DNA of 64,000 nucleotides from Frigoribacterium sp. JB110 (GCF_900163665.1 NZ_FUIA01000019.1:310001-374000), one strand, 5' to 3'; counted from the stretch's first letter, positions 18,736 to 26,681 are shown. Program-made: numbers and translations. The notes: generated by a model not told the origin, from the letters alone.

Positions 18736-19122
18736 TCAGATCAATCGGGTCGGCGGCCCGTACGCCGCCACCGCGCTGTCGGCGGTCAGGAGAATGGCGC
18801 CCTCCTGTCGCGCCTGCGCAACGAGAATCCGGTCGAACGGGTCGCGGTGCACTGCGGGCAGTTCCGCCACAGCCGCGCCGTGCACGCCGGAGACGGCGAG
18901 TTCCTCGTAGCCCGCCTCGAGCAGACCCCGACGGACCACGTGCGCATCGACTCGGAAATCGTCGCGACCCAGGCCCGACTCGATCGCGATCTCCCAGATG
19001 CTTGCGGCACTGAACAGCAATGTGTTCGCTCGGTCTTCGATCGTCGCGACTGCGTCAGCGCTCAGCTTGTCGGGCTCGTACGCCGCCCACAGCAGCAGAT
19101 GAGTATTGAGGAGCAGGATCAA
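18736..19122 (-). CDS. vapC: PIN-domain toxin, VapC-like, with substituted catalytic Asp
   Basis: 128-residue PIN RNase. The TTG start overlaps the antitoxin stop (TTGA). Other active-site acids are present: E44 in IWEIAIE, D94 and D97 in HRDPFDRIL, and D115 in LLTADSAV. The first position, normally Asp in LLLDTHVLLW, is Asn6 (AAT) here in LLLNTHLLLW. That residue helps hold the catalytic metal, so the toxin may be weakened or dead. The gene is otherwise full length with no frame damage. Confidence 0.88.
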   Translation of the reverse strand: MILLLNTHLLLWAAYEPDKLSADAVATIEDRANTLLFSAASIWEIAIESGLGRDDFRVDAHVVRRGLLEAGYEELAVSGVHGAAVAELPAVHRDPFDRILVAQARQEGAILLTADSAVAAYGPPTRLI

Positions 19123-19358
19123 CGCGTGCCCTCGAACAGATTCGCGATCTCCTCGTCACCCATCGAATCGAAGTCCGACGGAACCTGCCCCTGTCCCCGC
19201 AGGAAGCCCAAGCGCGGCGACACGTCCTCCGCCTCGATGCGCACCAGGCGGACGAGGGGCTTCCCCGCCTTGGCGATCGTGATCGATTCGCCGTCCACGG
19301 CCGCGTCGACGAGCCTCGACAGATGCGTCTTCGCCTCGTGCATGTTGACTATCTGCAT
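19119..19358 (-). CDS. Phd/YefM-family antitoxin
   Basis: 79 residues. The N-terminal MQIVNMHEAKTHLSRLVDAA is the usual Phd/YefM DNA-binding and dimerisation segment, and the acidic C-terminal tail (DFDSMGDEEIANLFEG) would bind the PIN toxin. It is the first gene of the pair and presumably autorepresses the promoter near 19370-19395, where a short AT-rich segment lies. Confidence 0.9.
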   Translation of the reverse strand: MQIVNMHEAKTHLSRLVDAAVDGESITIAKAGKPLVRLVRIEAEDVSPRLGFLRGQGQVPSDFDSMGDEEIANLFEGTR

Positions 19359-20000
19359 CGCCGTCCCCTTCTGTGAACTAGTTGACCTTAGTCAATCTGG
19401 CACGATGCAGATTCCGATCCTGGACCTGCCATGACATCGAGGGCCGAGATCAGAGCATCTGAGCCTGCACTCGGGCTGGTACCTGCGGACGGCCGCAGGG
19501 CGCGGGAATTGATGGCCGCCATTCGGGACCTCGACGATCGACATCTGAACCCCGCGGATACGACACCCAGTCTCCACGCGGCTCGGTCACCCCCTGCCCG
19601 GAGTCAGATCGCCCGCCTGGCTTCACCCTCTCAAGTACAGCAATGATCGAGTGACACCAGAGTGGCAGTCATCTTCGAACGGCTGTGTCTGACGACGCAT
19701 CATCTCATTACTGACCGCCGAACAGTGTCTATGAGCTCGCAGTCGACGAAGCGTGGCGACCGCAGAGCGTTGCCACCGCGCTCCTGCATGTAGTCCGCGT
19801 CGAGGCGAGTCGACGGGGAAGGGTGACATTTGCGGATCTGGGTATGTCTCTACGGGGCCTTGACAGCTCCTCGGTCGGCGAGCAGTCTCAACGGAGATCC
19901 ACCGTGTCCACCTGTGCCGACGGCACCGCCCGTATGAGCCGAGGCGCCCAAGTTCGATGGTCGCGCTGCGATCGAATTCGAGAACGGGTAGGTGAACGGT
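19359..20000. other. Gene-poor spacer between antitoxin and methyltransferase
   Basis: 642 bases with no convincing gene. A 71-codon plus-strand frame at 19431-19646 has no recognisable domain, but its segment AAIRDLDDRH echoes the C-terminus AVIRDLDDGRR of the membrane protein ending at 18685. It may be decayed sequence. Base composition is slightly less GC-rich than in the core regions. Confidence 0.4.
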
Positions 20001-20849
20001 ATGACTGATGCGGAATCCGTTTCGGACTTGCGACGCATCTGGGAGACTGCCGCACCCGGGTGGGCGAAATGGGAGTACGTCTGGGGACGCACGCTCCCCG
20101 ATGCCACGGAACAGATGATCGAAGCCGCGGGTGTCACGGAGGGCATGCGGGTTCTGGATGTTGCCTGCGGCGCGGGGAGTCAGACGCTGCAGGCAGCCGA
20201 ACATGTCGGGGGCGAAGGTCATGTCGTCGCGACCGACATCTCGGCCACGATGCTGGAATACGTACGGCGGAGCGCTGCCGAGGCCGGAGCGGAGAACGTC
20301 AGTACGCTCGAAGGCGCTGCCGAGGAGCTGGACCTGGCCGGAGGCAGTTTCGATGCGGCGATCTGCCGCCTGGGAGCGATGCTCTTCTCGGCACCGGGGC
20401 AGGCGGTCGCGGCCGTCGGCCGCGCGTTGAGGACCGGCGGCCGGTTCGCAGCGCTGGTGTTCACCACCCCGGAGAACAACCCCTTCATGTCGGTGCCGAT
20501 GGGGCTCTTGCTTCGCCACACGGAGACTCCGCCTCCGGCGCCCGGCACACCGGGTCTGTTCGCATTGGGCAGAGATGGAGTCGTCGATTCCCTGCTGTCA
20601 GGAGCAGGGCTCACACAGATGCAGACGACGAAGGTCCGAGCACCGATCCGTTTCGACTCGCTCGACGACGCCGTGATCTTCTTCCAAGAGGCGGCGGGTG
20701 CCTACCGGTCTGTCGTCGCGACGCTGAACGAGCCCGAGCAAACGCGAGCCTGGGACGTCGTACGAGAGGGACTGAGCCAGTTCCGCGACGGCGACGGCGT
20801 CGGCGGAGAACTCGAGTTCGTCATCGCATCAGGAGCCCGCGCGACATAG
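20001..20849 (+). CDS. Class I SAM-dependent methyltransferase
   Basis: 282 residues from the ATG at 20001, with GGTAGGTG upstream. The Rossmann motif I VLDVACGAGSQT binds SAM, motif II is GHVVATDIS, and a post-II segment is AAICRLGAMLF. It resembles the UbiE/small-molecule methyltransferases. The acceptor is unknown. It lies at the left edge of the decayed accessory stretch and converges on the ABM gene. Confidence 0.88.
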   Translation: MTDAESVSDLRRIWETAAPGWAKWEYVWGRTLPDATEQMIEAAGVTEGMRVLDVACGAGSQTLQAAEHVGGEGHVVATDISATMLEYVRRSAAEAGAENVSTLEGAAEELDLAGGSFDAAICRLGAMLFSAPGQAVAAVGRALRTGGRFAALVFTTPENNPFMSVPMGLLLRHTETPPPAPGTPGLFALGRDGVVDSLLSGAGLTQMQTTKVRAPIRFDSLDDAVIFFQEAAGAYRSVVATLNEPEQTRAWDVVREGLSQFRDGDGVGGELEFVIASGARAT

Positions 20850-20948
20850 GGCCGCTTACCTCGCGAGCAAGGCGACCGTCGCCGGTGCCCGACGGGGCAC
20901 TCGAATCCAGACGGCAGGGCGAAGGCGCCTGCCGCGTGATTCCTGAGG

Positions 20949-21269
20949 TCAAGCGGGAAGGGACTGCTCGAGCTCGAGGATTTCGGGCGGTGCGGTCAGG
21001 AACTGCGGAAGCTCCTGGAATGCCGCGGCCATATGGACGGACCCACTGTGCGCCTCGAGCGCCGCGCGGCTGGCATAGCGCTCGACCCACACGAAGGTGT
21101 GCGGCAGCTGCGGATGGCGGTGCATCACGTAGAGGAGGACATCGGGTTCCTCGCGATGGACGGTTTCCATCACGCCCGTCACAAAGGCGAGGTAATCCTC
21201 CTCACGGTCCGGCTTCACCGTCATTGTGACCACCGCCGTCAGCACGCCGGCCGTTCCGTGATCAGCCAT
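20949..21269 (-). CDS. Antibiotic biosynthesis monooxygenase (ABM) domain protein
   Basis: 106 residues from the ATG at 21269; the longer frame to 21335 has no family-like N-terminus. The ferredoxin-like ABM fold is seen in VVTMTVKPDREEDYLAFV and TFVWVERYASRAALEAH. Such small proteins oxidise quinones or polyketides without cofactors. A TetR remnant with a palindromic operator lies divergently upstream, which would be a natural regulator. Confidence 0.85.
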   Translation of the reverse strand: MADHGTAGVLTAVVTMTVKPDREEDYLAFVTGVMETVHREEPDVLLYVMHRHPQLPHTFVWVERYASRAALEAHSGSVHMAAAFQELPQFLTAPPEILELEQSLPA

Positions 21270-21410
21270 TGCCGCATCCCTTCGTGTCGCGCAACCCGCG
21301 AGCGAGCTCGGTCGTCGCGTCGTTATAGCCAGCATTCGTCCGCCAGCCTCGGGCCGCAGAAGTCTCCGGCGAAATCCTGAACGCCGTTGAGCTCACGAGA
21401 ATCCGCTACC

Positions 21411-21437
21411 CTTCAGAACAGGAGTGTTCTCCTGAAG
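21411..21437. promoter_or_regulatory. Palindromic operator-like site before the TetR remnant
   Basis: CAGGAG-TGTT-CTCCTG (21419-21434) is perfectly symmetric, flanked by CTTCAGAA on the left and AAG on the right. It ends immediately before the ATG of the TetR remnant and lies upstream of the ABM gene on the other strand. Confidence 0.5.
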
Positions 21438-21560
21438 ATGACCCACGTCAAGAGGCGTGCCGAAGAATCGCCACGGCGACAGGCACCGGCCGAGCAGGCT
21501 CGGCGGGACATCCTTCATGTCGCGTAGGACTTCGCAACGATCCTCGACGCCATTCCTCGG
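21438..21560 (+). pseudogene. TetR-family regulator remnant
   Basis: Translation from the ATG at 21438 gives 29 residues ending in QARRDILHVA, then TAG at 21525, then DFATILDA in the same frame. This is the N-terminal helix of a TetR repressor (RRxILxAAxxLF) with a nonsense codon. Nothing recognisable follows, so the gene is truncated as well as interrupted. Confidence 0.6.
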
Positions 21561-21607
21561 CCACAGCACGAAAGAAACTTCCCCAGCCCGCGCTCGCCTC
21601 GGCCAGC

Positions 21608-21985
21608 GTGCATCACCAGCTCCGCGGCCTTGAGCCCGTCGCGATGCGACTTCGACACAAAGACGCCAGGCAGCGCATCGTTCTCAACGAGGCACAGCTC
21701 CGCGAAGCCGAAGCTAAGTACCTCGCCGGAGCGACGCTCCACGAGGCAGTGGCACCGTACGGGATCAGCCACGTGCGACTCGGCACGCACCTTCGACACC
21801 GAGGCAACAAAGTGCGAGGCGGCTCCCCTACCGAAGCTGAGATCGATCAGATGATTCGCCGCTACGAGCGAGGAGAATCTCTAGCAGGTATCGGTCGAGC
21901 GCTCGACTACCAACCCGATACCGTCCGCAACCGACTCATGAAGCGCGGGGTACAGAGTCGCGATACGCATGCGCGAACACGGTGA
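21608..21985 (+). CDS. Tandem helix-turn-helix protein, possibly a resolvase C-terminal fragment
   Basis: Up to 125 residues from a GTG at 21608 (an ATG at 21644 is possible). Two similar HTH-like units follow each other: EAEAKYLAGATLHEAVAPYG with LGTHLRHRG, then IDQMIRRYERGESLAGIGRA with TVRNRLMKRGV. This pattern is common in actinobacterial recombinase-associated HTH segments. The missing catalytic part and the decayed neighbourhood suggest a remnant, though it could be a small regulator. Confidence 0.5.
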   Translation: MHHQLRGLEPVAMRLRHKDARQRIVLNEAQLREAEAKYLAGATLHEAVAPYGISHVRLGTHLRHRGNKVRGGSPTEAEIDQMIRRYERGESLAGIGRALDYQPDTVRNRLMKRGVQSRDTHARTR

Positions 21986-21991
21986 GTCCGC

Positions 21992-22669
21992 TTACGGCCG
22001 AGCCATCAATTCCCGTGGAACCACTGTCGTCGCCCGAATGTACTCGGCCAGTTCAGGCAGGAGCATCCCGGACAGTCGAATCGCTTCGTCGTGCGCTGCT
22101 TCGATGCTCCGGCCAGCGCCCGCGCCGAACAACGGCTCGTGGTGCGACGCGCGATTTCGCGCCATGTTGATCACCCCGAGTCAGCGTTCAAGCGCTGCGC
22201 GGCTGGTCTTCTTCGGCCATGCACGGTGCAGGTACGGAACCCAGAGCGCCTTCTCGTGCGCGGCGTCCGTGCAGTGCCGCCAGAATCCGAAAGAGAGCTC
22301 AGCGATGACCTCACCGGGCTTGGCCGACGACACGCCAACGCATCTACGGATCGCATCACTGACGGTGGTCCTGTTGCGCGCGTTGAGATCGATGCGACGA
22401 CCACGACGTGTGCGCCACAGCGGCGCGAGCACCGGTGACGCGTCCTCCAGGAGACAATGAGCTTGGCCACGCCAGTGCTTGTTCATCACGCGGTCATAGG
22501 CGTTCCGGAGCGCGACCTCGACGTGAGCGACATCACGCATGATCGCTGCCCCGAGCTGCAGATTCCACTCGTACAGAGCGAGCGCGCGCTCGCGGTCCCC
22601 ACCGACGTCCCGTAGATAGCGCCCGAACCTGGGCTTCGATAGCCAGACATCGATCCACTGCCCACCCAC
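21992..22669 (-). pseudogene. Abi-like abortive-infection family gene with in-frame TGA
   Basis: The first 162 codons begin with WLSKPRFGRYLRD and continue with ALALYEWNLQLGAA and HVEVALRNAYD, the signature of the actinobacterial Abi family (Abi_2 type). A TGA at 22183-22181 stops translation after RAALER, but the same frame continues two codons later as VINMARNRASHHEPLFGAG, the conserved RNxxxHHEP motif, to a final stop at 21992. One nonsense mutation therefore separates the motif from the rest. Recoding is possible but unlikely. A candidate structured RNA lies immediately upstream. Confidence 0.7.
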
Positions 22670-22689
22670 TGGAGACCGGCGCGATGGAT

Positions 22690-22790
22690 CGGAAGGCCGC
22701 TGACTACCTCACTGGTTCGGCATGTACGTCAAAGCCCCGGCGAGAGTAACTCTGTTGCCAGAGCCAGCGCTCCACCGGGGCGTCACCAAT
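22690..22790 (-). ncRNA. Candidate structured RNA upstream of the Abi-like gene
   Basis: On the minus strand GCCCCGG (22781-22775) pairs with CCGGGGC (22740-22734). Inside lies CTCTG-GCAA-CAGAG, a five-pair stem closed by a GNRA tetraloop. TAGACT just upstream could be a -10 element. The element fills the gap between the stop of the helicase-sigma gene and the start of the Abi-like gene. Structured RNAs in front of Abi genes are known in other bacteria (abiF RNA); homology to those is not claimed. Confidence 0.45.
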
Positions 22791-22807
22791 AGTCTAGCAC
22801 CGTGCCG

Positions 22808-25501
22808 CTAGTGCTGTGCCGAGTGAACGCCAAGCTCCTTGAGCGCCTCGAGGAGGTCAGTCTTCCCCTGTTTCTCGATCTGTCGAATTCGCTCTCGGGT
22901 CACTCCCATCTCAAAACCGATTGCATCAAGCGTCATGGGCTCGAAGATCGGCTTCCACTCGTCAGCTGATGTCAGCCCATGGCGCATCCGGAGAACACGC
23001 TCGCTGCGCTCATCGAGTGTCTGCAACGCCTCATCGACGCGGCACCGGGTCTCCGCCCTGATGCTGGATGAGTCGATGTCCTCAGCGAACTCGTCGATCA
23101 CGATCCCTCCGAGAGTGGTGAGCTGGGTGTGTCCTGGCTCGATCAGCCACTCGTCGCGGTCGATATCGAGCGGGCGCTGATCGAGGGCGAGCAGGTCTTC
23201 AAGCTGCTGCCTGCTCATCTCGAGATCTGCGGCAGCACGGTCGCGAGGGTCGCTGATCTCGGCACAGTTTTCGTGGTCTGTGAGAACCATCTGGGCTCTT
23301 CGCAGCTCGTCGGCTTTATGGACGGGGACGCGTATCGTCCGTGAGGTATCCGCTACCGCGCGGGAAATGGCCTGGTTGATCCACCAGGAGGCGTAAGTGG
23401 AGAACTTGTACCCCAGTGTGAAGTCCCATCTCTGGACCGCGCGCTCCAGTCCCAGGTTTCCTTCTTGGATCAGGTCGAGCAGCTCCAGCTTCCCCGCACG
23501 TCCAGCGCTCTTCTTCGCGATGTTGACCACCAGTCTCAGGTTCGCGTTCGTGAACCGCCGGTGAGCGCTGGCTCCTTGACGCACCAGATGCTCGAGATCG
23601 CGCTTCTCTCGCCTGGTGCTATAGCGCACGGATTCCACACGCTCCTTCGCGAGTACACCGACTTCGATCGCTTCGCCGAGGTCCACTTCCTCACGTGCTG
23701 AGAGGAGCGTTTGCTTACCGATCTGACGGAGGTACATTTGGGTTGAGTCACGCCCCAGCTGCGCTACGCCGCGCAGCTGTTCCGGAACCTCGCCATCCCA
23801 TGCCGGAGGCGTCTCTTGAACGGCAGCCTCCTGAGGCTCCTCGGGCTGATCTGCTCTCCCACCCGCAGTTGCACTCGAACCGCCGCGGTCACGGTCCTTG
23901 TCAGCACCGCCGAGAACTCGGCCTGGCACACCCGAAGAGTCCTGCACCGGCGTAGGCGTCGTCGCCTTGCGGTACTTCCCGGCGGCTGGCGCTTCGATGG
24001 GCTCAGCAGGAGGGGGATTCTCGAGGAATCGGAGGATGTCATCGCGGTCGTCGGGAAGCCCGAACCAGCCGAGTTCGCGCGCGTGTGGCAGGACCTCATT
24101 GAGGTGCTCGTCGCCGCTGACCTCCGGGTCCTCGATGGTTCCTCTGGTGTAGAAGACGACGAACTTTCCCGCGCGTCCGTCGGCCTTTCGGCGAATCACC
24201 CGGCCGAGTCGTTGGACGAGCTGACGTTTACTGCGGTTCGCTGCCAGCACGATTCCGAGTTCTGCTTCTGGTACGTCGACTCCCTCGTCAAGTACACGAG
24301 GCGCTGCGAGAACGGGGAGGTCGCCGCTGCGGAACTGCGCCATCCGCGTCTTTCGGTCAGATCTCCCCATCTCGCTGTATACGGCGGTCGCCGCGATGCC
24401 ACGCTCGCTCACCACGGCTGCGGCTTCATCAGCGCCGGTCTGCGTCAACGAGAAGATCAGGGAGCTGTTGGCCTGAGCCAACGCAGGCACAAGCTCTGTG
24501 AGCCCCGTGATCTTGGCTTGCGTTTGGGCGAGGAGCTTCTGCCGTGATGAGACGGCGCGCATGTACTTGCGCGCCGTGAGGTTCCGAGCATTCGCTGTTT
24601 CCTCGGCCGCCCATGATGCAACGATCGCGAGGAAATCTGCAGGTCGCACATCCGTGTAGGGAAGGTACGCGTGCAGAGTCCGGTGCGCCTTCCGAATGTC
24701 GCCGGAGAGCGCTTCGTAGCGTGCGGCTTCGTCAGATGAGAGATTGACGCCGACGAGCGCCACGTCGAACGGAGCGATGAGTCGGTCCGCGCGCGCCCTG
24801 TCGTACCAGAGCCGGTAGGCGACTCCGCCAAAGTACGGTTCCAAATGAATGAGGTGGGCACCATCCGTGCGCTGGTAAGTCGCGGAGAGTCCCAGTCGCC
24901 GCGAGTATCCCTCGTCGAGGATCTTCGAGAACTTCTCCGCCGCCGCCCGATGCACTTCATCGACGATGAGGAGACGGCTGCCATGGCCGGCAAGCTTGTT
25001 CACGACGCCGCTCTCGGCGTTTGCCAGGGCGCTTTGCATGGTCGACACGATGACCTCGTGCGTGCGGAAGTCATCACGATATTGATCGCCGAGCCGCCCG
25101 ACTACGACCCACGGCAGGAGCTTGCGAATCTCTCCAAACCACTGATGAAGCAGCTCGATGGTCGGAACAACCAGGAGCACTTGCCGCCCTTGACGCGTAG
25201 CGTCGGAAACAGCGGCGAGTCCGAGGCGGGTCTTACCCGCGCCGGTCACTGCTTCGACGATTCCTCGGTAGTTGTTGCGGCGCCACGCCTCGAATGCATC
25301 TTCCTGCCAGGCAAAGAGACTCAGCTGCGGATCTTCCAGCGGGTGCGGCGGCAGAGTTGCTGCTTCTTGGGAGGTGGAGGGCGCGCCGAGAATCGTCTGA
25401 CTGCCTACGACATCAAGCACGGGCCTAGGTTCCTTCCTCGGACAGGCATCGGGCCGGGAATACTGCCTGGTTGGCTTCATCCTGGCAGTGACCTCAGACA
25501 T
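22808..25501 (-). CDS. SF2 DEAD/DEAH-like helicase fused to a sigma-70 family sigma factor
   Basis: 897 residues in one uninterrupted frame. The N-terminal half is an XPB/Rad25-like SF2 helicase: Walker A VTGAGKT (85-91), DEVH box (181-184), SAT (206-208), motif V EGVDVPEAELG (406-416), motif VI QRLGRVIRR (430-438). A low-complexity linker rich in Pro, Glu, Gln and Gly covers about 495-580. The C-terminal third is a primary-sigma-like factor: region 1.2 MYLRQIGKQTLLSAREEVD (589-607), region 2 NLRLVVNIAKKSAGRAG through YKFSTYASWWINQAISRAV (654-717), a region 3/3.2-like part (735-808), and region 4 ending in MGVTRERIRQIEKQGK (865-880). Regions 1.1 and the non-conserved insert are absent. The ATG at 25501 has GAGGAGG 15 bases away, so a start at 25480 is possible. 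Composition is visibly less GC-rich than flanking core genes. Confidence 0.9.
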   Translation of the reverse strand: MSEVTARMKPTRQYSRPDACPRKEPRPVLDVVGSQTILGAPSTSQEAATLPPHPLEDPQLSLFAWQEDAFEAWRRNNYRGIVEAVTGAGKTRLGLAAVSDATRQGRQVLLVVPTIELLHQWFGEIRKLLPWVVVGRLGDQYRDDFRTHEVIVSTMQSALANAESGVVNKLAGHGSRLLIVDEVHRAAAEKFSKILDEGYSRRLGLSATYQRTDGAHLIHLEPYFGGVAYRLWYDRARADRLIAPFDVALVGVNLSSDEAARYEALSGDIRKAHRTLHAYLPYTDVRPADFLAIVASWAAEETANARNLTARKYMRAVSSRQKLLAQTQAKITGLTELVPALAQANSSLIFSLTQTGADEAAAVVSERGIAATAVYSEMGRSDRKTRMAQFRSGDLPVLAAPRVLDEGVDVPEAELGIVLAANRSKRQLVQRLGRVIRRKADGRAGKFVVFYTRGTIEDPEVSGDEHLNEVLPHARELGWFGLPDDRDDILRFLENPPPAEPIEAPAAGKYRKATTPTPVQDSSGVPGRVLGGADKDRDRGGSSATAGGRADQPEEPQEAAVQETPPAWDGEVPEQLRGVAQLGRDSTQMYLRQIGKQTLLSAREEVDLGEAIEVGVLAKERVESVRYSTRREKRDLEHLVRQGASAHRRFTNANLRLVVNIAKKSAGRAGKLELLDLIQEGNLGLERAVQRWDFTLGYKFSTYASWWINQAISRAVADTSRTIRVPVHKADELRRAQMVLTDHENCAEISDPRDRAAADLEMSRQQLEDLLALDQRPLDIDRDEWLIEPGHTQLTTLGGIVIDEFAEDIDSSSIRAETRCRVDEALQTLDERSERVLRMRHGLTSADEWKPIFEPMTLDAIGFEMGVTRERIRQIEKQGKTDLLEALKELGVHSAQH

Positions 25502-25718
25502 CCGAAGCGCCGAGTGCCTCCTCGCGGGTCACAATATTTCAACGAAGTCTTCTCACTCCGGTCGGAGAGGCGTTGCTCCTGCGGTGCGAGGTGATTGGTG
25601 CGGTCTGGATCGCCTCTGAGTGCCGGGCGACACACCATGCCCGTCAGGCTTCTGGGCTCGAACGTATGCGCGCGTACTTCCACGTCTCAGCCTGCATCGC
25701 GCTGAGCGGAATGAGGCG

Positions 25719-26084
25719 ATGACCAGCGACCAAGCCCATCCGATGATCACCAGAGGAACAGCGTGGATGAAGGCCTGGAAAGCGAGCTCGCTCACGCGGC
25801 TGCTCGGCCAGACCCGCGCGCCATGGTCGATCGAGGTCGCTGACCACGGCATCCGCATCACCGTCAACGGCCAGGCCAGCGAGTATGCCGCACTCGAAGT
25901 TCCCGCGCTACACGAGGAGCACGGCGTGATCTGGTCGCGTCATCAGTTCGCCGCGGAGCGACCGAACCAGCTCTGGCTGGCCGACCCTACACCGAGCACA
26001 AGGCCGCGGAGGGCAAGCTCTACCTGTGCGCTGTCGAAGCGAGCCAGACCTTCCTGGCCACCAGCCCCAGGCCGTACAACGAAA
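25719..26084 (+). pseudogene. Frameshifted N-terminal gene fragment next to tRNA-Ala
   Basis: From the ATG at 25719 (GAGGCG upstream) the frame reads protein-like as LTRLLGQTRAPWSIEVADHG and HEEHGVIWSRHQFAAERPN. Near 25982 the plausible sequence moves to another frame, continuing as PYTEHKAAEGKLYLCAVEAS. It ends at the tRNA-Ala terminator. The layout recalls the N-terminal domain of HelD-like UvrD helicases, but this is a weak match. It is most likely the 5' piece of a gene cut off at the tRNA boundary. Confidence 0.45.
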
Positions 26085-26118
26085 GAACCTTGCCCCGCAA
26101 TCAAGCGAGGCAAGGTTC
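26085..26118 (-). terminator. Terminator after tRNA-Ala
   Basis: Stem GAACCTTGCC/GGCAAGGTTC, ten perfect pairs with a 14-base loop, 18 bases past the tRNA-Ala 3' end on the minus strand. Confidence 0.7.
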
Positions 26119-26135
26119 GAACGTTCAACTTTATG

Positions 26136-26208
26136 TGGACCCAGCGGGACTCGAACCCGCGACCCCCTGCATGCCATGCAGGTGCGCTACCAGCTGCGCC
26201 ATGGGCCC
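26136..26208 (-). tRNA. tRNA-Ala (GGC)
   Basis: 73-base cloverleaf with acceptor GGGCCCA/TGGGTCC, anticodon stem-loop CCTGCATGGCATGCAGG giving GGC, and T-loop GTTCGAGTC. It marks the right edge of the accessory stretch and would be a typical island attachment site, but I could not find a second copy of its 3' end in the window. Confidence 0.97.
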
Positions 26209-26279
26209 ATATTCGCTCCCCGACTCTCCGGGGCAACTCAATGAGTTTACATCACCGATTTGGGGGAAGCGAAATCATG

Positions 26280-26681
26280 TCACGCCCCGGGCGTGCCGCC
26301 TGCATCCGCTGCCGCGCCTGGCTGTTCCGGCAGTTCGATCGGGATCGACGGGCAGTCCTTCCAGAGCCGCTCGAGCGCGTAGTACGACCGCTCCTCCTCG
26401 TGGAAGACGTGCGCGACCACATCGCCGAAGTCGACGAGCACCCAGCGCGACGACTGCCGCCCCTCGCGCCGCAGACGCTTGTGACCCGCCTCGATCATCC
26501 GGTCTTCGATCTCGTCGGCGATCGCCGCGACGTTGCGCTCGTTGCGGCCCGTGACGATCAGGAACACGTCCACCAGCGGCATCGGCGCAGATACGTCGAG
26601 GGCGACGAGGTCGGTGCCGCCCTTGGCGTCAGCTGCTGCGGCCGCGACCTGCAGCATGTCAAGCGTTTCAGCGGAGGGCAT
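26280..26681 (-). CDS. rsfS: Ribosome silencing factor RsfS
   Basis: 133 residues. It binds ribosomal protein uL14 and blocks subunit joining during starvation. The core runs from DLVALDVSAPMPLVDVFLIV to RWVLVDFGDVVAHVFHEEER, the family hallmark. The alanine/glycine-rich C-terminal tail is lineage-specific. It is the last gene of the nadD unit. Confidence 0.95.
   Translation of the reverse strand: MPSAETLDMLQVAAAAADAKGGTDLVALDVSAPMPLVDVFLIVTGRNERNVAAIADEIEDRMIEAGHKRLRREGRQSSRWVLVDFGDVVAHVFHEEERSYYALERLWKDCPSIPIELPEQPGAAADAGGTPGA

Noticed and set aside
19623..20519. 298-codon minus-strand frame over the methyltransferase
   Set aside because: No recognisable domain, and it overlaps a clear SAM-methyltransferase on the plus strand.
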